A stretch of 64,000 nt of DNA from Ruminococcus sp. (GTDB lineage: Bacteria > Bacillota > Clostridia > Oscillospirales > Ruminococcaceae), in contig JAJQCE010000007.1 in NCBI GenBank assembly GCA_021202895.1, positions 31,853 through 95,852 of the forward strand, in the 5' to 3' direction. Under the pieces are notes generated by a model. That model saw only the letters and a list, made by a program, of their open reading frames with translations, was not told where the DNA came from and ran no database searches. A program made the translations under genes and the position numbers. Shown one piece after another: positions 41,317-53,414 of the stretch. Every line of letters starts with the position of its first letter. Within the stretch, counting starts at the first letter, position 1.

Positions 41317-44300
41317 TCAGACAATTGGATAGCCATCCAAATATCCGTCAGCTGTGTGCATACTTTCGTTCTTAACGATTTCAACGTTGTTGTAAACCTC
41401 CATGCCTGTTCCGGCAGGGATAAGCTTTCCTATCATTACGTTTTCCTTAAGTCCAAGCAGGTGATCCGTCTTGCCCTTGATTGCCGCATCGGTAAGTGCC
41501 TTTGTCGTTTCCTGGAACGAAGCTGCGGAAAGGAACGAATCAGAGTAGCTTGAAGCCTTTGTAATACCCTGAAGCACAGGGACTGTAGTAACAAGCCGAG
41601 CGTTCACATCTCCCTCGTTAATGTTCTTTTGAATTTCCTCGTTTATCGCATTGATTTCGTCCTTTTCAACAAGGCTTCCCGGCAGCAGATAGCTCGAACC
41701 GCTGTCCTCGATTTTAACCTTTTTCATCATCTGGCGGACTATAACCTCAATGTGCTTGTCGTTGATGTCAACACCCTGCAAACGATAAACCTTTTGAACC
41801 TCAGTGATGATATAGTTCTGCACAGCCTCTATGCCGTTTACCGCAAGAATATCGGCAGGATTGAGCGAACCCTCTGTCAGCGGAGTTCCCTTTTCAACTC
41901 TATCGCCTTCTTTAACCTTAAGCTTGTAGCCGTAAGGAATCTGATAGGTTTCTTCAATCGGTTCATCTGTGTCCTCGCTTGTAACAATCACATGGCGAAG
42001 CTTCTTAACCTCCTCAATTCTGACAACGCCGTCTATCCTGGAAATTATCGCCGCACCCTTAGGACGTCTGCTTTCAAACAGCTCCTCTACACGAGGCAGA
42101 CCTTGTGTGATGTCCTCTGCGGACGCAATACCGCCCATATGGAAGGTTCTCATCGTAAGCTGTGTACCGGGCTCGCCTATCGACTGAGCGGAGATAACTC
42201 CTACCGCCTCGCCGACTCTAACAACCTTGCCGTTTGCAAGGTTTGCGCCGTAGCACTTTGCGCACACGCCGTTCTTTGTCTGGCATGAAAGCACCGAGCG
42301 AATCTTTACGCTCTTTACTCCTGTAGCTTCCAGAACTGCCGCTACTCTCTCCGCATCCTTTTCATTCATCAGCTTGTGATGTGAAACGGCTACCTCGCCT
42401 GTCTTAGGGTCTTTAAGGTCCTCAACTAAATATCTTCCGACAAGTCTTTCAGAAAGCGGCTCTATCTTTTCCTTGCCGTTTGTAATTTCAAATACGTCAA
42501 TGCCGTCATGCGTTCCGCAGTCCTCCTGACGGACAATCACATCATGCGAAACATCTACAAGCCTTCTTGTCAGATAACCTGAGTCCGCCGTTCTCAACGC
42601 AGTATCGGCAAGTCCCTTTCTTGCGCCTCTTGAGGAAATAAAGTATTCCAGAATATTAAGCCCCTCACGATAGTTAGACCTAATCGGCATTTCAATTGTC
42701 GAACCCGAGGTATTTGCGATAAGTCCTCTCATTCCCGCAAGCTGACGAATCTGATTTATAGAACCTCTCGCTCCCGAATCAGCCATCATGTTAATCGGGT
42801 TGTACGGGTCAAGTCCCGCCTTAAGAGCGTCTGTAACCTCGTCTGTCGCCTTGTTCCAGATTTCAATAAAGCGCTTTGACTTTTCCTCTCTTGAGATATA
42901 ACCTCTCTTGTACTGGCGGTCAACAACGTCTACAAGCTCGTCTGCATGAGCAAGAATATCCTTCTTTGCCTGAGGAATTTCAGCATCGCATACCGCAACG
43001 GTAATAGCCGCCTTGGTCGAATACTTAAATCCCATCGCCTTTATATTGTCAAGCACCTCTGACGTGTAGGTCGTTCCGTGCTGTTGAATACATCTGTCGA
43101 CTATCTGTGAAAGCTGCGATTTCTTAACAAGGAAGCCTATCTCAAGGTCAAACTGCTTGTCTGAACTGGTTCTGTCCACAAATCCCAGATCCTGCGGGAT
43201 TTTTTCATTAAAGATAAGTCTGCCGACTGTAGCGTCAATTATCCTCGACATCTTTCTGTCGCCTATCTGCTTAGTCACCTTTACCTTTATCGCCGCATGA
43301 ATAGACACATCGCCATGAGCATACGCCATCAACGCTTCGTTTGTATCTCTGAACACCTTGCCCTCGCCAAGCTCGCCGTCCTTTTGAAGCGTCAGATAGT
43401 AAGAGCCCAGAATCATATCCTGCGTAGGAACAGCTACAGGACGTCCGTCCGACGGCTTTAACAGGTTATTAGCGGCAAGCATAAGGAATCTTGCCTCCGC
43501 CTGCGCTTCAGGTGAAATAGGCAGATGCACTGCCATCTGGTCGCCGTCAAAGTCTGCGTTAAACGCCGAGCAAACAAGCGGATGAAGCTTAATAGCACGC
43601 CCCTCGACAAGTATCGGCTCAAACGCCTGAATACCCAGTCTGTGAAGCGTAGGCGCACGGTTGAGCAGCACAGGGTGTCCCTGAATTACATTCTCCAGTG
43701 CGTCCCAAACAATAGGCTCAACTCTGTCAATCGCATTTTTTGCGCCGTTTATATTAAGCTGCGGACTTGTGCTTATATCTACAAGACGCTTAATTACAAA
43801 CGGCTTGAACAGCTCAAGTGCCATCTCCTTAGGAAGTCCGCACTGATACATCTTAAGCTCAGGTCCTACTACGATAACCGAACGTCCCGAATAGTCAACG
43901 CGCTTTCCAAGCAGATTCTGACGGAAGCGTCCCTGCTTACCCTTAAGCATATCAGAAAGCGACTTGAACGCACGGTTGTTAGGCCCCGTTACGGCTCTGC
44001 CGTGTCTGCCGTTGTCAATGAGCGCATCTACAGCCTCCTGCAGCATTCTCTTTTCATTTCTAATGATAATGTCTGGAGCTTCAAGATCCAACATTCTCTT
44101 TAAGCGGTTGTTTCTGTTTATAACACGCCTGTACAAATCGTTTAAATCGCTAGTTGCGTATCTTCCTCCGTCAAGCATAACCATAGGTCTTAAGTCAGGT
44201 GGAATTATTGGAATTGCATCTAAAATCATCCACTCAGGACGGTTGCCCGAAGTCCTGAACGCTTCCACCACCTCAAGCCTTTTGAGAATCTTAATTCTCT

Positions 44301-44910
44301 TCTGCCCATTAGGGAGATCCTCAAGCTCTTCCTTAAGCTCCTCCGAAAGCTTGTTAAGGTCAATTTCAGCCAGCAGCTTCTGGATAGCCTCAGCTCCCAT
44401 TTCCGCCTTGAAATCACCCTCATCGTACTTTTCGCACATCTCTCTGTACTCGCTCTCGCTCAAAAGCTGACACTTTGTAAGCTCGGTATTGCCCGGGTCG
44501 GTTACAATATACTTTGTGAAATACAGAACCTCTTCAAGTTTTTTTTGGCTCACCTCGAGCATCTGTCCGATTCTTGACGGAGTGCCCTTAAAATACCAAA
44601 TGTGCGAAACTGGGGAAACAAGCTCTATATGTCCCATTCTCTCACGGCGAACGTCCTTTTTGGCAATCATTACGCCACAGCGTTCGCAGGTCTTGCCCTT
44701 AAGGTAATTCTGCTGCTTGTATTTTCCGCAGTGGCAGGTCCAGTCCTTTGTAGGTCCAAATATTCTCTCGCAGTACAAGCCGTCCTTTTCAGGCTTCTGC
44801 GTGCGGTAATTTATCGTTTCAGGTCTGGTGACAGCACCATAAGACCATTCTCTTATCTTTTCAGGAGAAGCAAGCGATATTTTTATTGATTCAAAAACAT
44901 TAGTTTCCAT
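41317..44910 (-). CDS. rpoC: DNA-directed RNA polymerase subunit beta'
   Basis: [14 protein letters not shown] active-site motif; zinc finger [22 protein letters not shown]. Confidence 0.99.
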   Translation of the reverse strand: METNVFESIKISLASPEKIREWSYGAVTRPETINYRTQKPEKDGLYCERIFGPTKDWTCHCGKYKQQNYLKGKTCERCGVMIAKKDVRRERMGHIELVSPVSHIWYFKGTPSRIGQMLEVSQKKLEEVLYFTKYIVTDPGNTELTKCQLLSESEYREMCEKYDEGDFKAEMGAEAIQKLLAEIDLNKLSEELKEELEDLPNGQKRIKILKRLEVVEAFRTSGNRPEWMILDAIPIIPPDLRPMVMLDGGRYATSDLNDLYRRVINRNNRLKRMLDLEAPDIIIRNEKRMLQEAVDALIDNGRHGRAVTGPNNRAFKSLSDMLKGKQGRFRQNLLGKRVDYSGRSVIVVGPELKMYQCGLPKEMALELFKPFVIKRLVDISTSPQLNINGAKNAIDRVEPIVWDALENVIQGHPVLLNRAPTLHRLGIQAFEPILVEGRAIKLHPLVCSAFNADFDGDQMAVHLPISPEAQAEARFLMLAANNLLKPSDGRPVAVPTQDMILGSYYLTLQKDGELGEGKVFRDTNEALMAYAHGDVSIHAAIKVKVTKQIGDRKMSRIIDATVGRLIFNEKIPQDLGFVDRTSSDKQFDLEIGFLVKKSQLSQIVDRCIQQHGTTYTSEVLDNIKAMGFKYSTKAAITVAVCDAEIPQAKKDILAHADELVDVVDRQYKRGYISREEKSKRFIEIWNKATDEVTDALKAGLDPYNPINMMADSGARGSINQIRQLAGMRGLIANTSGSTIEMPIRSNYREGLNILEYFISSRGARKGLADTALRTADSGYLTRRLVDVSHDVIVRQEDCGTHDGIDVFEITNGKEKIEPLSERLVGRYLVEDLKDPKTGEVAVSHHKLMNEKDAERVAAVLEATGVKSVKIRSVLSCQTKNGVCAKCYGANLANGKVVRVGEAVGVISAQSIGEPGTQLTMRTFHMGGIASAEDITQGLPRVEELFESRRPKGAAIISRIDGVVRIEEVKKLRHVIVTSEDTDEPIEETYQIPYGYKLKVKEGDRVEKGTPLTEGSLNPADILAVNGIEAVQNYIITEVQKVYRLQGVDINDKHIEVIVRQMMKKVKIEDSGSSYLLPGSLVEKDEINAINEEIQKNINEGDVNARLVTTVPVLQGITKASSYSDSFLSAASFQETTKALTDAAIKGKTDHLLGLKENVMIGKLIPAGTGMEVYNNVEIVKNESMHTADGYLDGYPIV

Positions 44911-44969
44911 TTATTAACCCTCTTTCTCTGTTACGTGCCGAAAGCTTAAATCATATGATTTTGTAAAGG

Positions 44970-47900
44970 TTAAAGCTCGTCGGAATTTGTACCATTGTCA
45001 AAATCATCATCGTCCTCGTTGTCAATTTCGTCTATATCAACGTCCTTGTCAATATAATCAAAGGCGTCCTCGCTGACCTCTTCCTCTTCACCTTCATCTT
45101 CCTTCAAATCGTTTTCCAGAAGTTCTGTGATATAGGAAAGCGCAAGGTTTGTATCAGGATCATCAGGCGGCACGTCGCCGCCAAGCTCCTCATCGTCAAG
45201 CATATCAAGCTCGTCTTCGTCTTCAGGAATACTGCTGAAATCAATGTCCTTGTAGCTTACAACCTCTTCCTCAACATAGTTGTGGCGAAGCTCAATTTCC
45301 TTTCCGTCCTTGCCGAATATCTCAATATTAAGTCCAAGCGACTGAAGCTCCTTAACCAAAACCTTGAACGCTTCAGGTATGCCAGGCTTAGGAATGTTCT
45401 GTCCGTCGCTGATCGCATGGTAGGTCTTATCTCTGCCGTCCTTGTCGTCCGACTTGACCGTCAGAATTTCCTGAAGTGTGTAGGCTGCGCCGTAAGCTTC
45501 AAGCGCCCAAACCTCCATCTCGCCGAATCTCTGTCCGCCGAACTGCGCCTTACCGCCTAAAGGCTGCTGTGTAACAAGCGCATACGGACCTGTGGATCTC
45601 GCATGAATTTTATCGTCAACAAGGTGATGCAGCTTAAGATAGTACATATATCCTACCGTTACTCTGTTGTCAAATTTATCTCCCGTGCGTCCGTCATACA
45701 GCGTAAACTTGCCGTCCTCGCTCATGTTCAGCGCATTAGGATTGATAACCTCATCCATCGTGTGAATAGTAAATTCATCGTCCTTATGCTCAAGATAGTT
45801 CTCCTGAGCCGCACGGAAGCAGGCTCTGATGTCTTCCTCGTTCGCTCCGTCAAATACAGGTGTCATTATTTTCCAGCCCAAAGACTTCGCAGCCATTCCA
45901 AGGTGAACCTCAAGCACTTGTCCGATGTTCATACGTGAAGGTACGCCCAAAGGGTTAAGCACTATATCAAGCGGAGTTCCGTCCTCAAGGAACGGCATAT
46001 CTTCAGGCGGCAGAATACGTGAAACAACACCCTTGTTTCCATGACGTCCCGCCATCTTATCTCCGACTGAAATCTTTCTCTTCTGCGCAATATAGCACCT
46101 TACAAGCATATTTACTCCAGGAGCAAGCTCATCGCAGTTTTCCTTTGTAAACACCTTGACGTCTATAACCGTTCCAGATTCTCCGTGAGGAACCTTAAGG
46201 GAGTTGTCCCTTACATCTCTCTCCTTGTCGTTAAATATCGCTCTGAGCAGACGCTGTTCGGGGCAAACCTCTGTTTCGCCCTTAGGAGTTACCTTTCCGA
46301 CAAGTATATCTCCAGGACGCACGTCCGCACCTATGCGGATAATTCCGTTTTCGTCAAGGTTCGCAAGGTATTCCTTATTAACCTGCGGAATATCTCTTGT
46401 AATTTCCTCAGGTCCTAGCTTTGTTTCTCTTGACTCTATCTCATACTCTTCAATATGAATGGAAGTGTATTTATCCTGCCTTACAAGATTCTCATTGAGG
46501 AGAACTGCATCCTCGTAGTTATAGCCCTCCCATGTCATAAAGCCTATAAGCGCATTCTTTCCAAGCGAAAGCTCTCCGTTTGAGGTCGCAGGTCCGTCGC
46601 CGATAATCTGATGAGCCTCTATTCTTTCGCCCGCTTCAACTATCGGACGCTGATTTGTGCAGGTTCCTGCATTTGAACGCTTGAATTTTATCAAATCATA
46701 GGTGCGCAGATTGTCATCGTCCTCACGAACGCAAATTTTGTCTGCGTCAACGCTTTCAACAACTCCCGCCTTTTCGGATACAACCGCAACTCCTGAATCA
46801 AGGCAAGCCTTGTATTCCATACCAGTACCGACAATCGGCGATTCGGTCTTGAGCAGCGGCACCGCCTGCCTCTGCATGTTTGAACCCATCAGTGCGCGGT
46901 TAGCGTCGTCGTTTTCAAGGAAGGGTATGCAGGCTGTCGCCACTGAAACAACCATTTTCGGCGATATATCCATAAAGTCTATATTCTCACGGTCAATCTC
47001 AAGAATCTGATCACGGTATCTGCCGTTTACCTTAGCTCTTGCGAATTTGTTGTCCTCTGTAAGAGGCTCGTTCGCCTGAGCTACCATATAGTTGTCCTCA
47101 ACGTCAGCCGTCATGTAGACAACCTCGTCCGTTACAACTCCCGTTTCCTTATCCACACGTCTGTAAGGTGCTTCAATAAAGCCGTACTGATTTATCCTCG
47201 CAAATGACGCAAGATACGAAATCAGTCCGATATTAGGTCCTTCAGGAGTTTCAATAGGACACATTCTTCCGTAATGAGTATAGTGTACGTCACGAACCTC
47301 AAATCCCGCACGGTCACGAGAAAGTCCGCCGGGTCCTAACGCTGACAGTCTTCTCTTGTGAGTAAGCTCAGCCAAAGGATTGTTCTGATCCATAAACTGC
47401 GAAAGCGGAGATGAACCGAAAAATTCTCTGATTGATGTGGAAATAGGTCTTATATTTATCAGTGCGGCAGGAGTTACAACCTCTGCATCCTGCGACTGAA
47501 CGTTCATTCTCTCACGGATTCCCCTCTCCATTCTGGTAAATCCGATTCTAAACTGATTCTGAAGCAGCTCTCCTACAGAGCGGACTCTTCTGTTTCCCAG
47601 ATGGTCTATATCGTCAATCGTTCCTACTCCCTCGCAAAGGTTCAGGTAGTAAGAAATAGTAGCGATAATATCGTCCAGAATTATATGCTTCGGCACAAGC
47701 TTGAAACGATTTTGCCTTATCGCTTCATAAACAGCCTCATCGCCGTCACTGTTCTCAAATATTTCACGCAATACTGGGAAATACACCTTTTCGTTAATTC
47801 CAAGCTCTTTCGGATTTATCGGAATAAAGCATGACAAATCAACCATGCCGTTTCCTATAATCTTAACCTCACGCTCAACCATTCTTGAAAGCGTTTCGCC

Positions 47901-48929
47901 TGTGCTCTCAGAAACATAATACTCCTTCGCCTCTGTAGTAACATATGCCTCCATAACTCCCGCATTTTCAATTGCGGCAGCCTTTTCATAGCGGCAGACC
48001 TCTCCTGGCTCAGCCATTATTTCTCCTGTAATAGGATTTACAATTGTGCGTGAAATGGTGTGTCCTACAAGCCTTGAGGAAATTCCCAGCTTTTTGTTGT
48101 ACTTGTATCTTCCAAATCTGCAAAGATCATATCTCTTGTCGTCAAAGAAGAGATTGTGAAGCAGCGTCTGCGCACTCTCAACAGTAGGAGGCTCGCCCGG
48201 GCGCAGCTTTTTGTACACCTCCAAAAGCGCTTCCTCCTTGTTGGCGGTAGCGTCCTTTTGCAAAATCGTCTGCGTAAGCCTTTCGTCCTCGCCGAAAACA
48301 TCAGTGATTTCCTCGTTTGTCCCTATTCCGAGCGCACGGATAAACGTTGTAATCGGTATTTTTCTGTTTTTGTCAATACGAACATAAACCACATCGTTGG
48401 AATCCATCTCATATTCCAGCCATGCGCCTCTGTTTGGTATAACGGTAGAGTTGAACAAGTCTTTTCCCGTCTTGTCCTTTTCAAAATCATAATAAACGCC
48501 TGGCGAACGAACCAGCTGTGAAACAATAACTCTCTCAGCTCCGTTTATTACAAACGTTCCGCTGTCAGTCATCTTCGGAATATCTCCCATGTAGATTTCC
48601 GATTCCTTTATTTCACCGGTTTCGTTGTTCTTAAGCTGCGTCTTTACCTGAAGCCTTACCGAATAGGTAGTATCACGATCCTTGCACTCTGCTATCGTGT
48701 ACTTAGGCTTGTCGTCTATATAGTAGTCTACAAACGATAGCTCAAGCTTGCCGTTAAAGTCAGTGATCGCCGTTACCTCATCAAAGACTTCTCTGAGTCC
48801 GTCCTCTAAAAACCACTGATACGAGTTCTTTTGCACCTCGATAAGGTTAGGCATCTCCTGAACCTCACGTATTTTGGCAAAGCTCTTGCGTACATTCTTT
48901 CCAAGCTTTACATCCTTGACGTTCACCAT
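44970..48929 (-). CDS. rpoB: DNA-directed RNA polymerase subunit beta, with long acidic C-terminal tail
   Basis: [62 protein letters not shown]. Confidence 0.99.
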   Translation of the reverse strand: MVNVKDVKLGKNVRKSFAKIREVQEMPNLIEVQKNSYQWFLEDGLREVFDEVTAITDFNGKLELSFVDYYIDDKPKYTIAECKDRDTTYSVRLQVKTQLKNNETGEIKESEIYMGDIPKMTDSGTFVINGAERVIVSQLVRSPGVYYDFEKDKTGKDLFNSTVIPNRGAWLEYEMDSNDVVYVRIDKNRKIPITTFIRALGIGTNEEITDVFGEDERLTQTILQKDATANKEEALLEVYKKLRPGEPPTVESAQTLLHNLFFDDKRYDLCRFGRYKYNKKLGISSRLVGHTISRTIVNPITGEIMAEPGEVCRYEKAAAIENAGVMEAYVTTEAKEYYVSESTGETLSRMVEREVKIIGNGMVDLSCFIPINPKELGINEKVYFPVLREIFENSDGDEAVYEAIRQNRFKLVPKHIILDDIIATISYYLNLCEGVGTIDDIDHLGNRRVRSVGELLQNQFRIGFTRMERGIRERMNVQSQDAEVVTPAALINIRPISTSIREFFGSSPLSQFMDQNNPLAELTHKRRLSALGPGGLSRDRAGFEVRDVHYTHYGRMCPIETPEGPNIGLISYLASFARINQYGFIEAPYRRVDKETGVVTDEVVYMTADVEDNYMVAQANEPLTEDNKFARAKVNGRYRDQILEIDRENIDFMDISPKMVVSVATACIPFLENDDANRALMGSNMQRQAVPLLKTESPIVGTGMEYKACLDSGVAVVSEKAGVVESVDADKICVREDDDNLRTYDLIKFKRSNAGTCTNQRPIVEAGERIEAHQIIGDGPATSNGELSLGKNALIGFMTWEGYNYEDAVLLNENLVRQDKYTSIHIEEYEIESRETKLGPEEITRDIPQVNKEYLANLDENGIIRIGADVRPGDILVGKVTPKGETEVCPEQRLLRAIFNDKERDVRDNSLKVPHGESGTVIDVKVFTKENCDELAPGVNMLVRCYIAQKRKISVGDKMAGRHGNKGVVSRILPPEDMPFLEDGTPLDIVLNPLGVPSRMNIGQVLEVHLGMAAKSLGWKIMTPVFDGANEEDIRACFRAAQENYLEHKDDEFTIHTMDEVINPNALNMSEDGKFTLYDGRTGDKFDNRVTVGYMYYLKLHHLVDDKIHARSTGPYALVTQQPLGGKAQFGGQRFGEMEVWALEAYGAAYTLQEILTVKSDDKDGRDKTYHAISDGQNIPKPGIPEAFKVLVKELQSLGLNIEIFGKDGKEIELRHNYVEEEVVSYKDIDFSSIPEDEDELDMLDDEELGGDVPPDDPDTNLALSYITELLENDLKEDEGEEEEVSEDAFDYIDKDVDIDEIDNEDDDDFDNGTNSDEL

Positions 48930-49019
48930 ATGCGCTTATCACTCCTTGTATTTTTGTACTGTATTTTTGATATATTGCCCTTTAAAAGGGTATACCAACC
49001 GATTATGATACAGTATATT

Positions 49020-49048
49020 ATTATACATCTACAAAGTCAAATTGTCAA
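49020..49048 (-). promoter_or_regulatory. Consensus promoter of rpoBC
   Basis: Minus strand TTGACA-N17-TATAAT. Confidence 0.85.
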
Positions 49049-49193
49049 TACCCTACACAAAATTTTTTCAATTTTTCTCTCTTTTTTGTTACTTTGCACA
49101 AAACTCATCTCATTTTAACCGCAAAAGTTCTACAATGACGATTCAGTTACGAAATCGTAACTTTTTTATTGACAACAAGCTTGACAACAAAAA

Positions 49194-49224
49194 AAATCCC
49201 TCTGAGATACTCCCAGAGAGATTT
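49194..49224 (-). terminator. Intrinsic terminator after rplA
   Basis: Minus strand AAATCTCTCTG...CAGAGGGATTTTTTTTG. Confidence 0.85.
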
Positions 49225-49244
49225 GAAAATTTATTTTTCAAAGC

Positions 49245-49940
49245 TTATGCCGAATATTTAGCAGTATTAACCTTGATTCCAACACCCATAGTTGAAGCTA
49301 CAACAACGCTCTTAAGATACTGACCCTTTGCAGCCGCAGGCTTTGCCTTAACTATAGCGTCAAGAAGCGTATTGAAGTTCTCCTCAAGCTTTTCCTTGCC
49401 AAAGGATGCCTTTCCGATCGGGCAGTGAATGATGTTGGTCTTGTCAAGACGATACTCAATCTTACCTGCCTTAGCGTCTGTAACAGCCTTAGCTACATCA
49501 GGAGTGACCGTTCCTGCCTTGGGGTTAGGCATAAGTCCTCTGGGTCCTAAAATCTTACCCAGACGTCCTACCACACCCATCATGTCAGGTGACGCAACTA
49601 CAACGTCAAAATCCATCCAGCCTTCCTTGGAAATCTTGTCTACATATTCCATGCCGCCGTAATAATCTGCGCCAGCTTCCTTAGCCGCATCGTACTTGTC
49701 TTCCTTGCAGAAAACAAGAACTCTGATCTTCTTTCCTGTTCCGTTAGGAAGAATAACTGCGCCTCTGACCTGCTGATCAGCGTGACGTGAGTCAACGCCC
49801 AGACGGATATGCGCTTCTATTGTTTCATCAAACTTTGCCTTTGCGCATGACGCCGCAAGCTCGAGAGCCTCAGGAGCGTCATACAGCTTTGTCTTGTCAA
49901 CAGTCTTTAAGCTGTCATTATATTTTTTGCCGTGTTTCAT
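49245..49940 (-). CDS. rplA: 50S ribosomal protein L1
   Basis: [29 protein letters not shown]...[38 protein letters not shown]. Confidence 0.98.
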   Translation of the reverse strand: MKHGKKYNDSLKTVDKTKLYDAPEALELAASCAKAKFDETIEAHIRLGVDSRHADQQVRGAVILPNGTGKKIRVLVFCKEDKYDAAKEAGADYYGGMEYVDKISKEGWMDFDVVVASPDMMGVVGRLGKILGPRGLMPNPKAGTVTPDVAKAVTDAKAGKIEYRLDKTNIIHCPIGKASFGKEKLEENFNTLLDAIVKAKPAAAKGQYLKSVVVASTMGVGIKVNTAKYSA

Positions 49941-50009
49941 TAAAAATCCTCCTTATAAGTGGTCATGACGGAAGCTGAGCCTTTTGCTCAATCCTCCCAC
50001 CTTCTGCCG

Positions 50010-50435
50010 TCAGTCCTTAACTACAACGCCCATAGAACGGCAGGTTCCTGCAATCATGCTCATTGCAGATTCGATATTAGCCGCATTTAAATCGGGCATC
50101 TTCTGCTCTGCAATCTTCTGAACCTGTTCCTTGGTTATGGTTGCTACCTTTGTTGTGTTAGGCGTGCCTGAGCCGGACTCAATTCCGCACGCTTTCTTGA
50201 TAAGAACCGCTGCAGGCGGAGTCTTTGTTACAAATGTGAATGAACGATCTGCATATACTGTGATTACAACGGGAATTATAAGCCCCATATCGTTCTTTGT
50301 TCTCTCGTTAAAATCCTTTGTAAATGCCATGATATTTACGCCGTGCTGACCAAGTGCTGGTCCTACAGGCGGTGCAGGAGTTGCCTTTCCTGCTGGAATC
50401 TGAAGCTTAATTAAGCCTACTACTTTCTGCGCCAT
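50010..50435 (-). CDS. rplK: 50S ribosomal protein L11
   Basis: [41 protein letters not shown]. Confidence 0.98.
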   Translation of the reverse strand: MAQKVVGLIKLQIPAGKATPAPPVGPALGQHGVNIMAFTKDFNERTKNDMGLIIPVVITVYADRSFTFVTKTPPAAVLIKKACGIESGSGTPNTTKVATITKEQVQKIAEQKMPDLNAANIESAMSMIAGTCRSMGVVVKD

Positions 50436-50539
50436 TTTTTCGCACCTCCAAAAAAATTTGTGGTTAAGCGAGCTGTGCGATCAGCTCTCCCACCTGTGAC
50501 AATACCTGTCCTAAACTACATAATACAAACCCTAAAAGC

Positions 50540-51067
50540 CTATTTGTCAGCCTTAATCTGCGATATCGGAAGCTTTACGGGCGTATCTCTTCCGAACATT
50601 GAAACAATAACCTCTACGGTCTGCTCCTCGATATCTATACCCGAAACCTTTCCGACAAAGCCCTCAAACGAGCCTGACGTTACCAAAACATCATCGCCCA
50701 AATTATAGTCAACCTCAACGGTTGGTTCGCTGAGCTCTACTCCCAGTGCCTCGATTTCCTTTTCCGAAAGCGGTACTGGCTCAGTCGGAGTTCCGACAAA
50801 TCCAGTGACTCCACGGGTATTTCTGACAATATACCAAGTATTATCGGTAAGAACCATCTTTATCATAACATAGCTGGGAAAGAGTTTTCTTTCCTTAGTT
50901 TCCTGCTCTGAATCCTTAATCTCGGTATACGTTTCCATCGGTATGCGAATTTCCTGTATAAGGTCGCTTATCCCGCGGTTTTCCACGAGCTTTTCAATAT
51001 TGTCCTTAACATTTTTCTCGTATCCCGAATAGGTATGAATAACATACCACTTAGCACCGTCAGACAT
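50540..51067 (-). CDS. nusG: Transcription termination/antitermination protein NusG
   Basis: AKWYVIHTYSGYEKNVKDNIEKLVENRG...LFPSYVMIKMVLTDNTWYIVRNTRGVTGFVG; KOW domain. Confidence 0.97.
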   Translation of the reverse strand: MSDGAKWYVIHTYSGYEKNVKDNIEKLVENRGISDLIQEIRIPMETYTEIKDSEQETKERKLFPSYVMIKMVLTDNTWYIVRNTRGVTGFVGTPTEPVPLSEKEIEALGVELSEPTVEVDYNLGDDVLVTSGSFEGFVGKVSGIDIEEQTVEVIVSMFGRDTPVKLPISQIKADK

Positions 51068-51160
51068 TAGTGTTTCCTCCGTTTCAATACGCTATGGTGT
51101 ATCGCTTTACAGCCTAACAAATATTTCTAAACACTTTAAGGGTAATGCGCAGGCAATCGC

Positions 51161-51502
51161 TTACGATGTGCCTATGCTGAGCAGAGCGTTTACTCCCACA
51201 CCCAGCAGCGAGTCTACGCCAAACAAAAACAACCCTACAGCAATAATAACCACAAGCACAACGCCTGAATTATTGACAACCTTAGACCTGCTCGGCCAGA
51301 CAACCTTCTTGATTTCAGACTTTAAATCTCTGAAATACTTCCTTATGCCGCCCTTTTTCTTCTTTTCCTTGGACTTATCCTTGGTTTTTGCAGCGGCGGC
51401 AGCCTTTTTCTTCGCAGCCTTCTTCTCAGCCTTTGATGCATCTCTGGCTTTCTGTGCTGCGCTTGAAGAATCAATCCCTTTGGAATCGGCTTTCTTTGAC
51501 AT
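51161..51502 (-). CDS. secE: Preprotein translocase subunit SecE (Lys/Ala-rich N-terminal extension)
   Basis: GGIRKYFRDLKSEIKKVVWPSRSKVVNNSGVVLVVIIAVGLFLFGVDSLLG. Confidence 0.93.
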   Translation of the reverse strand: MSKKADSKGIDSSSAAQKARDASKAEKKAAKKKAAAAAKTKDKSKEKKKKGGIRKYFRDLKSEIKKVVWPSRSKVVNNSGVVLVVIIAVGLFLFGVDSLLGVGVNALLSIGTS

Positions 51503-51522
51503 TTTTAAAGCTCCTTCCTAAG

Positions 51523-51672
51523 TTATTTGGTTTCCCTGTGAAGAGTGTGCTTCTTACAGAACTTGCAGTATTTGTTCATCTCAAGCCTGTCAGGGTCATT
51601 CTTCTTGTTCTTCTTTGTGTTGTAATTTCTCTGCTTGCATTCTGTACAAGCAAGGGTAATCTTAACTCTCAT
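51523..51672 (-). CDS. rpmG: 50S ribosomal protein L33
   Basis: [49 protein letters not shown]. Confidence 0.97.
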   Translation of the reverse strand: MRVKITLACTECKQRNYNTKKNKKNDPDRLEMNKYCKFCKKHTLHRETK

Positions 51673-51814
51673 TTTCGGCACCTCCCAATGAAATTCGCAC
51701 CCTGCCAAGAACAAAGCGGCGTGCGTGTCTGCCTCCCTCATGCATTACAAACGCAAGCTTTAAAAAAGCTCATGAGGTAACCTGTGATTTTTTTGCGTTT
51801 TTCAGGCACAAAAA

Positions 51815-51839
51815 AATATACCTCAAAAAGAGGTATATT
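51815..51839 (-). terminator. Intrinsic terminator overlapping the rpmG operon start site
   Basis: AATATACCTC-aaaaa-GAGGTATATT perfect 10-bp stem, T-run on the minus strand. Confidence 0.8.
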
Positions 51840-51840
51840 T

Positions 51841-51869
51841 ATTATATCACATTCCAAAACGCTTGTCAA
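51841..51869 (-). promoter_or_regulatory. Consensus promoter of rpmG-secE-nusG
   Basis: Minus strand TTGACA-N17-TATAAT. Confidence 0.85.
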
Positions 51870-51899
51870 GCAAATTTATGAATACTTTGTAAATTTTTA

Positions 51900-53174
51900 T
51901 CATTCGGCATCGTCTGAAGCTTCGTCCTTTGCCTCTTCAATAATCTGCTGAGCCGCCTCGCTTTTCGCCTTTGCAGCTGCCGTATCGTTTATGCTTGTGG
52001 TCTGCTTAAGCTTTTCCTGCTCAGCCTCCATCATCTTCATAAGCTGCTCAAGAGCTGCGTTTGCGTCCTGTCTGGGACGTGGTCTCTTCTTTGCAGTCTG
52101 CTGCGGCTTCTTAGGCTCATGCTGCGGCTTCTCAGGCACTTCCTTTGACGTTTGCTCAGTCTGTTCAGCTGCTTGCGGCTCTTCCGTCACAACAGCTTCC
52201 TGAGATTCAGGTTCATCATTCTTCTGTGTGTCCGCCGCCGCATCGTCAATAAGCTTAGATGCTCTCTCATAGTAGGATGAATCAATCTCTGTTTTCGGGC
52301 TCTCCTCAACAGTCTGCTCAGGCTCGCTAACCTGCTCAGGCTTATAATCCGCCTCAAGCTGATCTTCCGCAAGCTCTTCAGGCTCATCATCACTCTGCCC
52401 GATAATCGGCGAATAATCCGACTCAAGCTCAGGCTCGGTTCTCGTCTGACGATTCATAAGAGAAGCATACTTGTCCTCAAACTCCTCCTCATATGTATCC
52501 TTAGGCTTGCCTGTGGTGTAAACCTCATCGCCCTCTCCGCCGTACAGAAAGTCGTCAATCGTTACATTTTCTTCCTCGTCCTCATCGTCATCATAATCAT
52601 CGTCATCATAGTCCTTATTCTTTGAACTGTGAGCAACCGCAATTATAATTTCCAGGAATATCATTATTATAATAGGTATAGCCACGCAAGCCGCCATTCC
52701 AAACGTAGTTGTTGCAAAGGCTATAATCTGTCCTGCCGTCAAATAGTAGCTTGTCGTTACACCGATAATATCCTCACTCGGCAAATCATACATCGTTGAT
52801 GTGTCTATCTCCTGATAAACTGTGTAAACCACACCGTCAACCGTGTCGCCCTTAGAACCTATGTCGTAAAGCCACGCTACTGTGGTTCCCTCATCGCCTA
52901 CATTTTTGCACAGCACCGCATATCCCGTCTTGTCCGTTGATGGAGTGCCGTTTGACGCTATTACAAGCGCATTCTTCGGAACATCGCTGCTCATGTTCGA
53001 GGTATCCATTATAAAGAAGCTGTAGCCGCCAATGCTCACATATGAATCTTCGTTTTCAAATACTCTCGTAAGCCCATAAATCAGCAGAGCCTCAAGTATC
53101 ACGAAAACTATAAAGAATACGGCAACATTTCTTCCCGCAGAGGATTTCTTCTGCTTTGTCTGAGATTTGCTCAT
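51900..53174 (-). CDS. Hypothetical membrane protein with acidic/Gln-rich C-terminal region
   Basis: Two predicted TMs (VAVFFIVFVILEALLIYGL; AACVAIPIIIMIFLEIIIAVA) and a long low-complexity tail. Confidence 0.7.
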   Translation of the reverse strand: MSKSQTKQKKSSAGRNVAVFFIVFVILEALLIYGLTRVFENEDSYVSIGGYSFFIMDTSNMSSDVPKNALVIASNGTPSTDKTGYAVLCKNVGDEGTTVAWLYDIGSKGDTVDGVVYTVYQEIDTSTMYDLPSEDIIGVTTSYYLTAGQIIAFATTTFGMAACVAIPIIIMIFLEIIIAVAHSSKNKDYDDDDYDDDEDEEENVTIDDFLYGGEGDEVYTTGKPKDTYEEEFEDKYASLMNRQTRTEPELESDYSPIIGQSDDEPEELAEDQLEADYKPEQVSEPEQTVEESPKTEIDSSYYERASKLIDDAAADTQKNDEPESQEAVVTEEPQAAEQTEQTSKEVPEKPQHEPKKPQQTAKKRPRPRQDANAALEQLMKMMEAEQEKLKQTTSINDTAAAKAKSEAAQQIIEEAKDEASDDAE

Positions 53175-53414
53175 TTTAATATACCATTCCTTCCAAAATT
53201 TTTCTTTCCACTGTTTCTACCCTGTCCGCCGCCTACGCGTTATTTTTTTTCGTCTTAAGCGGCTAAAACAGCGTCTGCACGTAATATTTCAAAGCTTCCT
53301 GCTTTCCGCACAAATTTCTGCATACACTTATTATAGCACATTCTTTCTCGAATTTCAACACCTTTTTTGAATTAGTTGCAAAAATTTTTAAAAAAATATT
53401 TTCCTGACAAATTT

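Noticed and set aside
41629-42288. Plus-strand ORF (219 aa) inside rpoC
   Set aside because: Fully antisense to rpoC; low-complexity mirror translation, no recognisable domain.
43525-44103. Plus-strand ORFs inside rpoC/rpoB
   Set aside because: Antisense shadows of conserved RNA polymerase genes.
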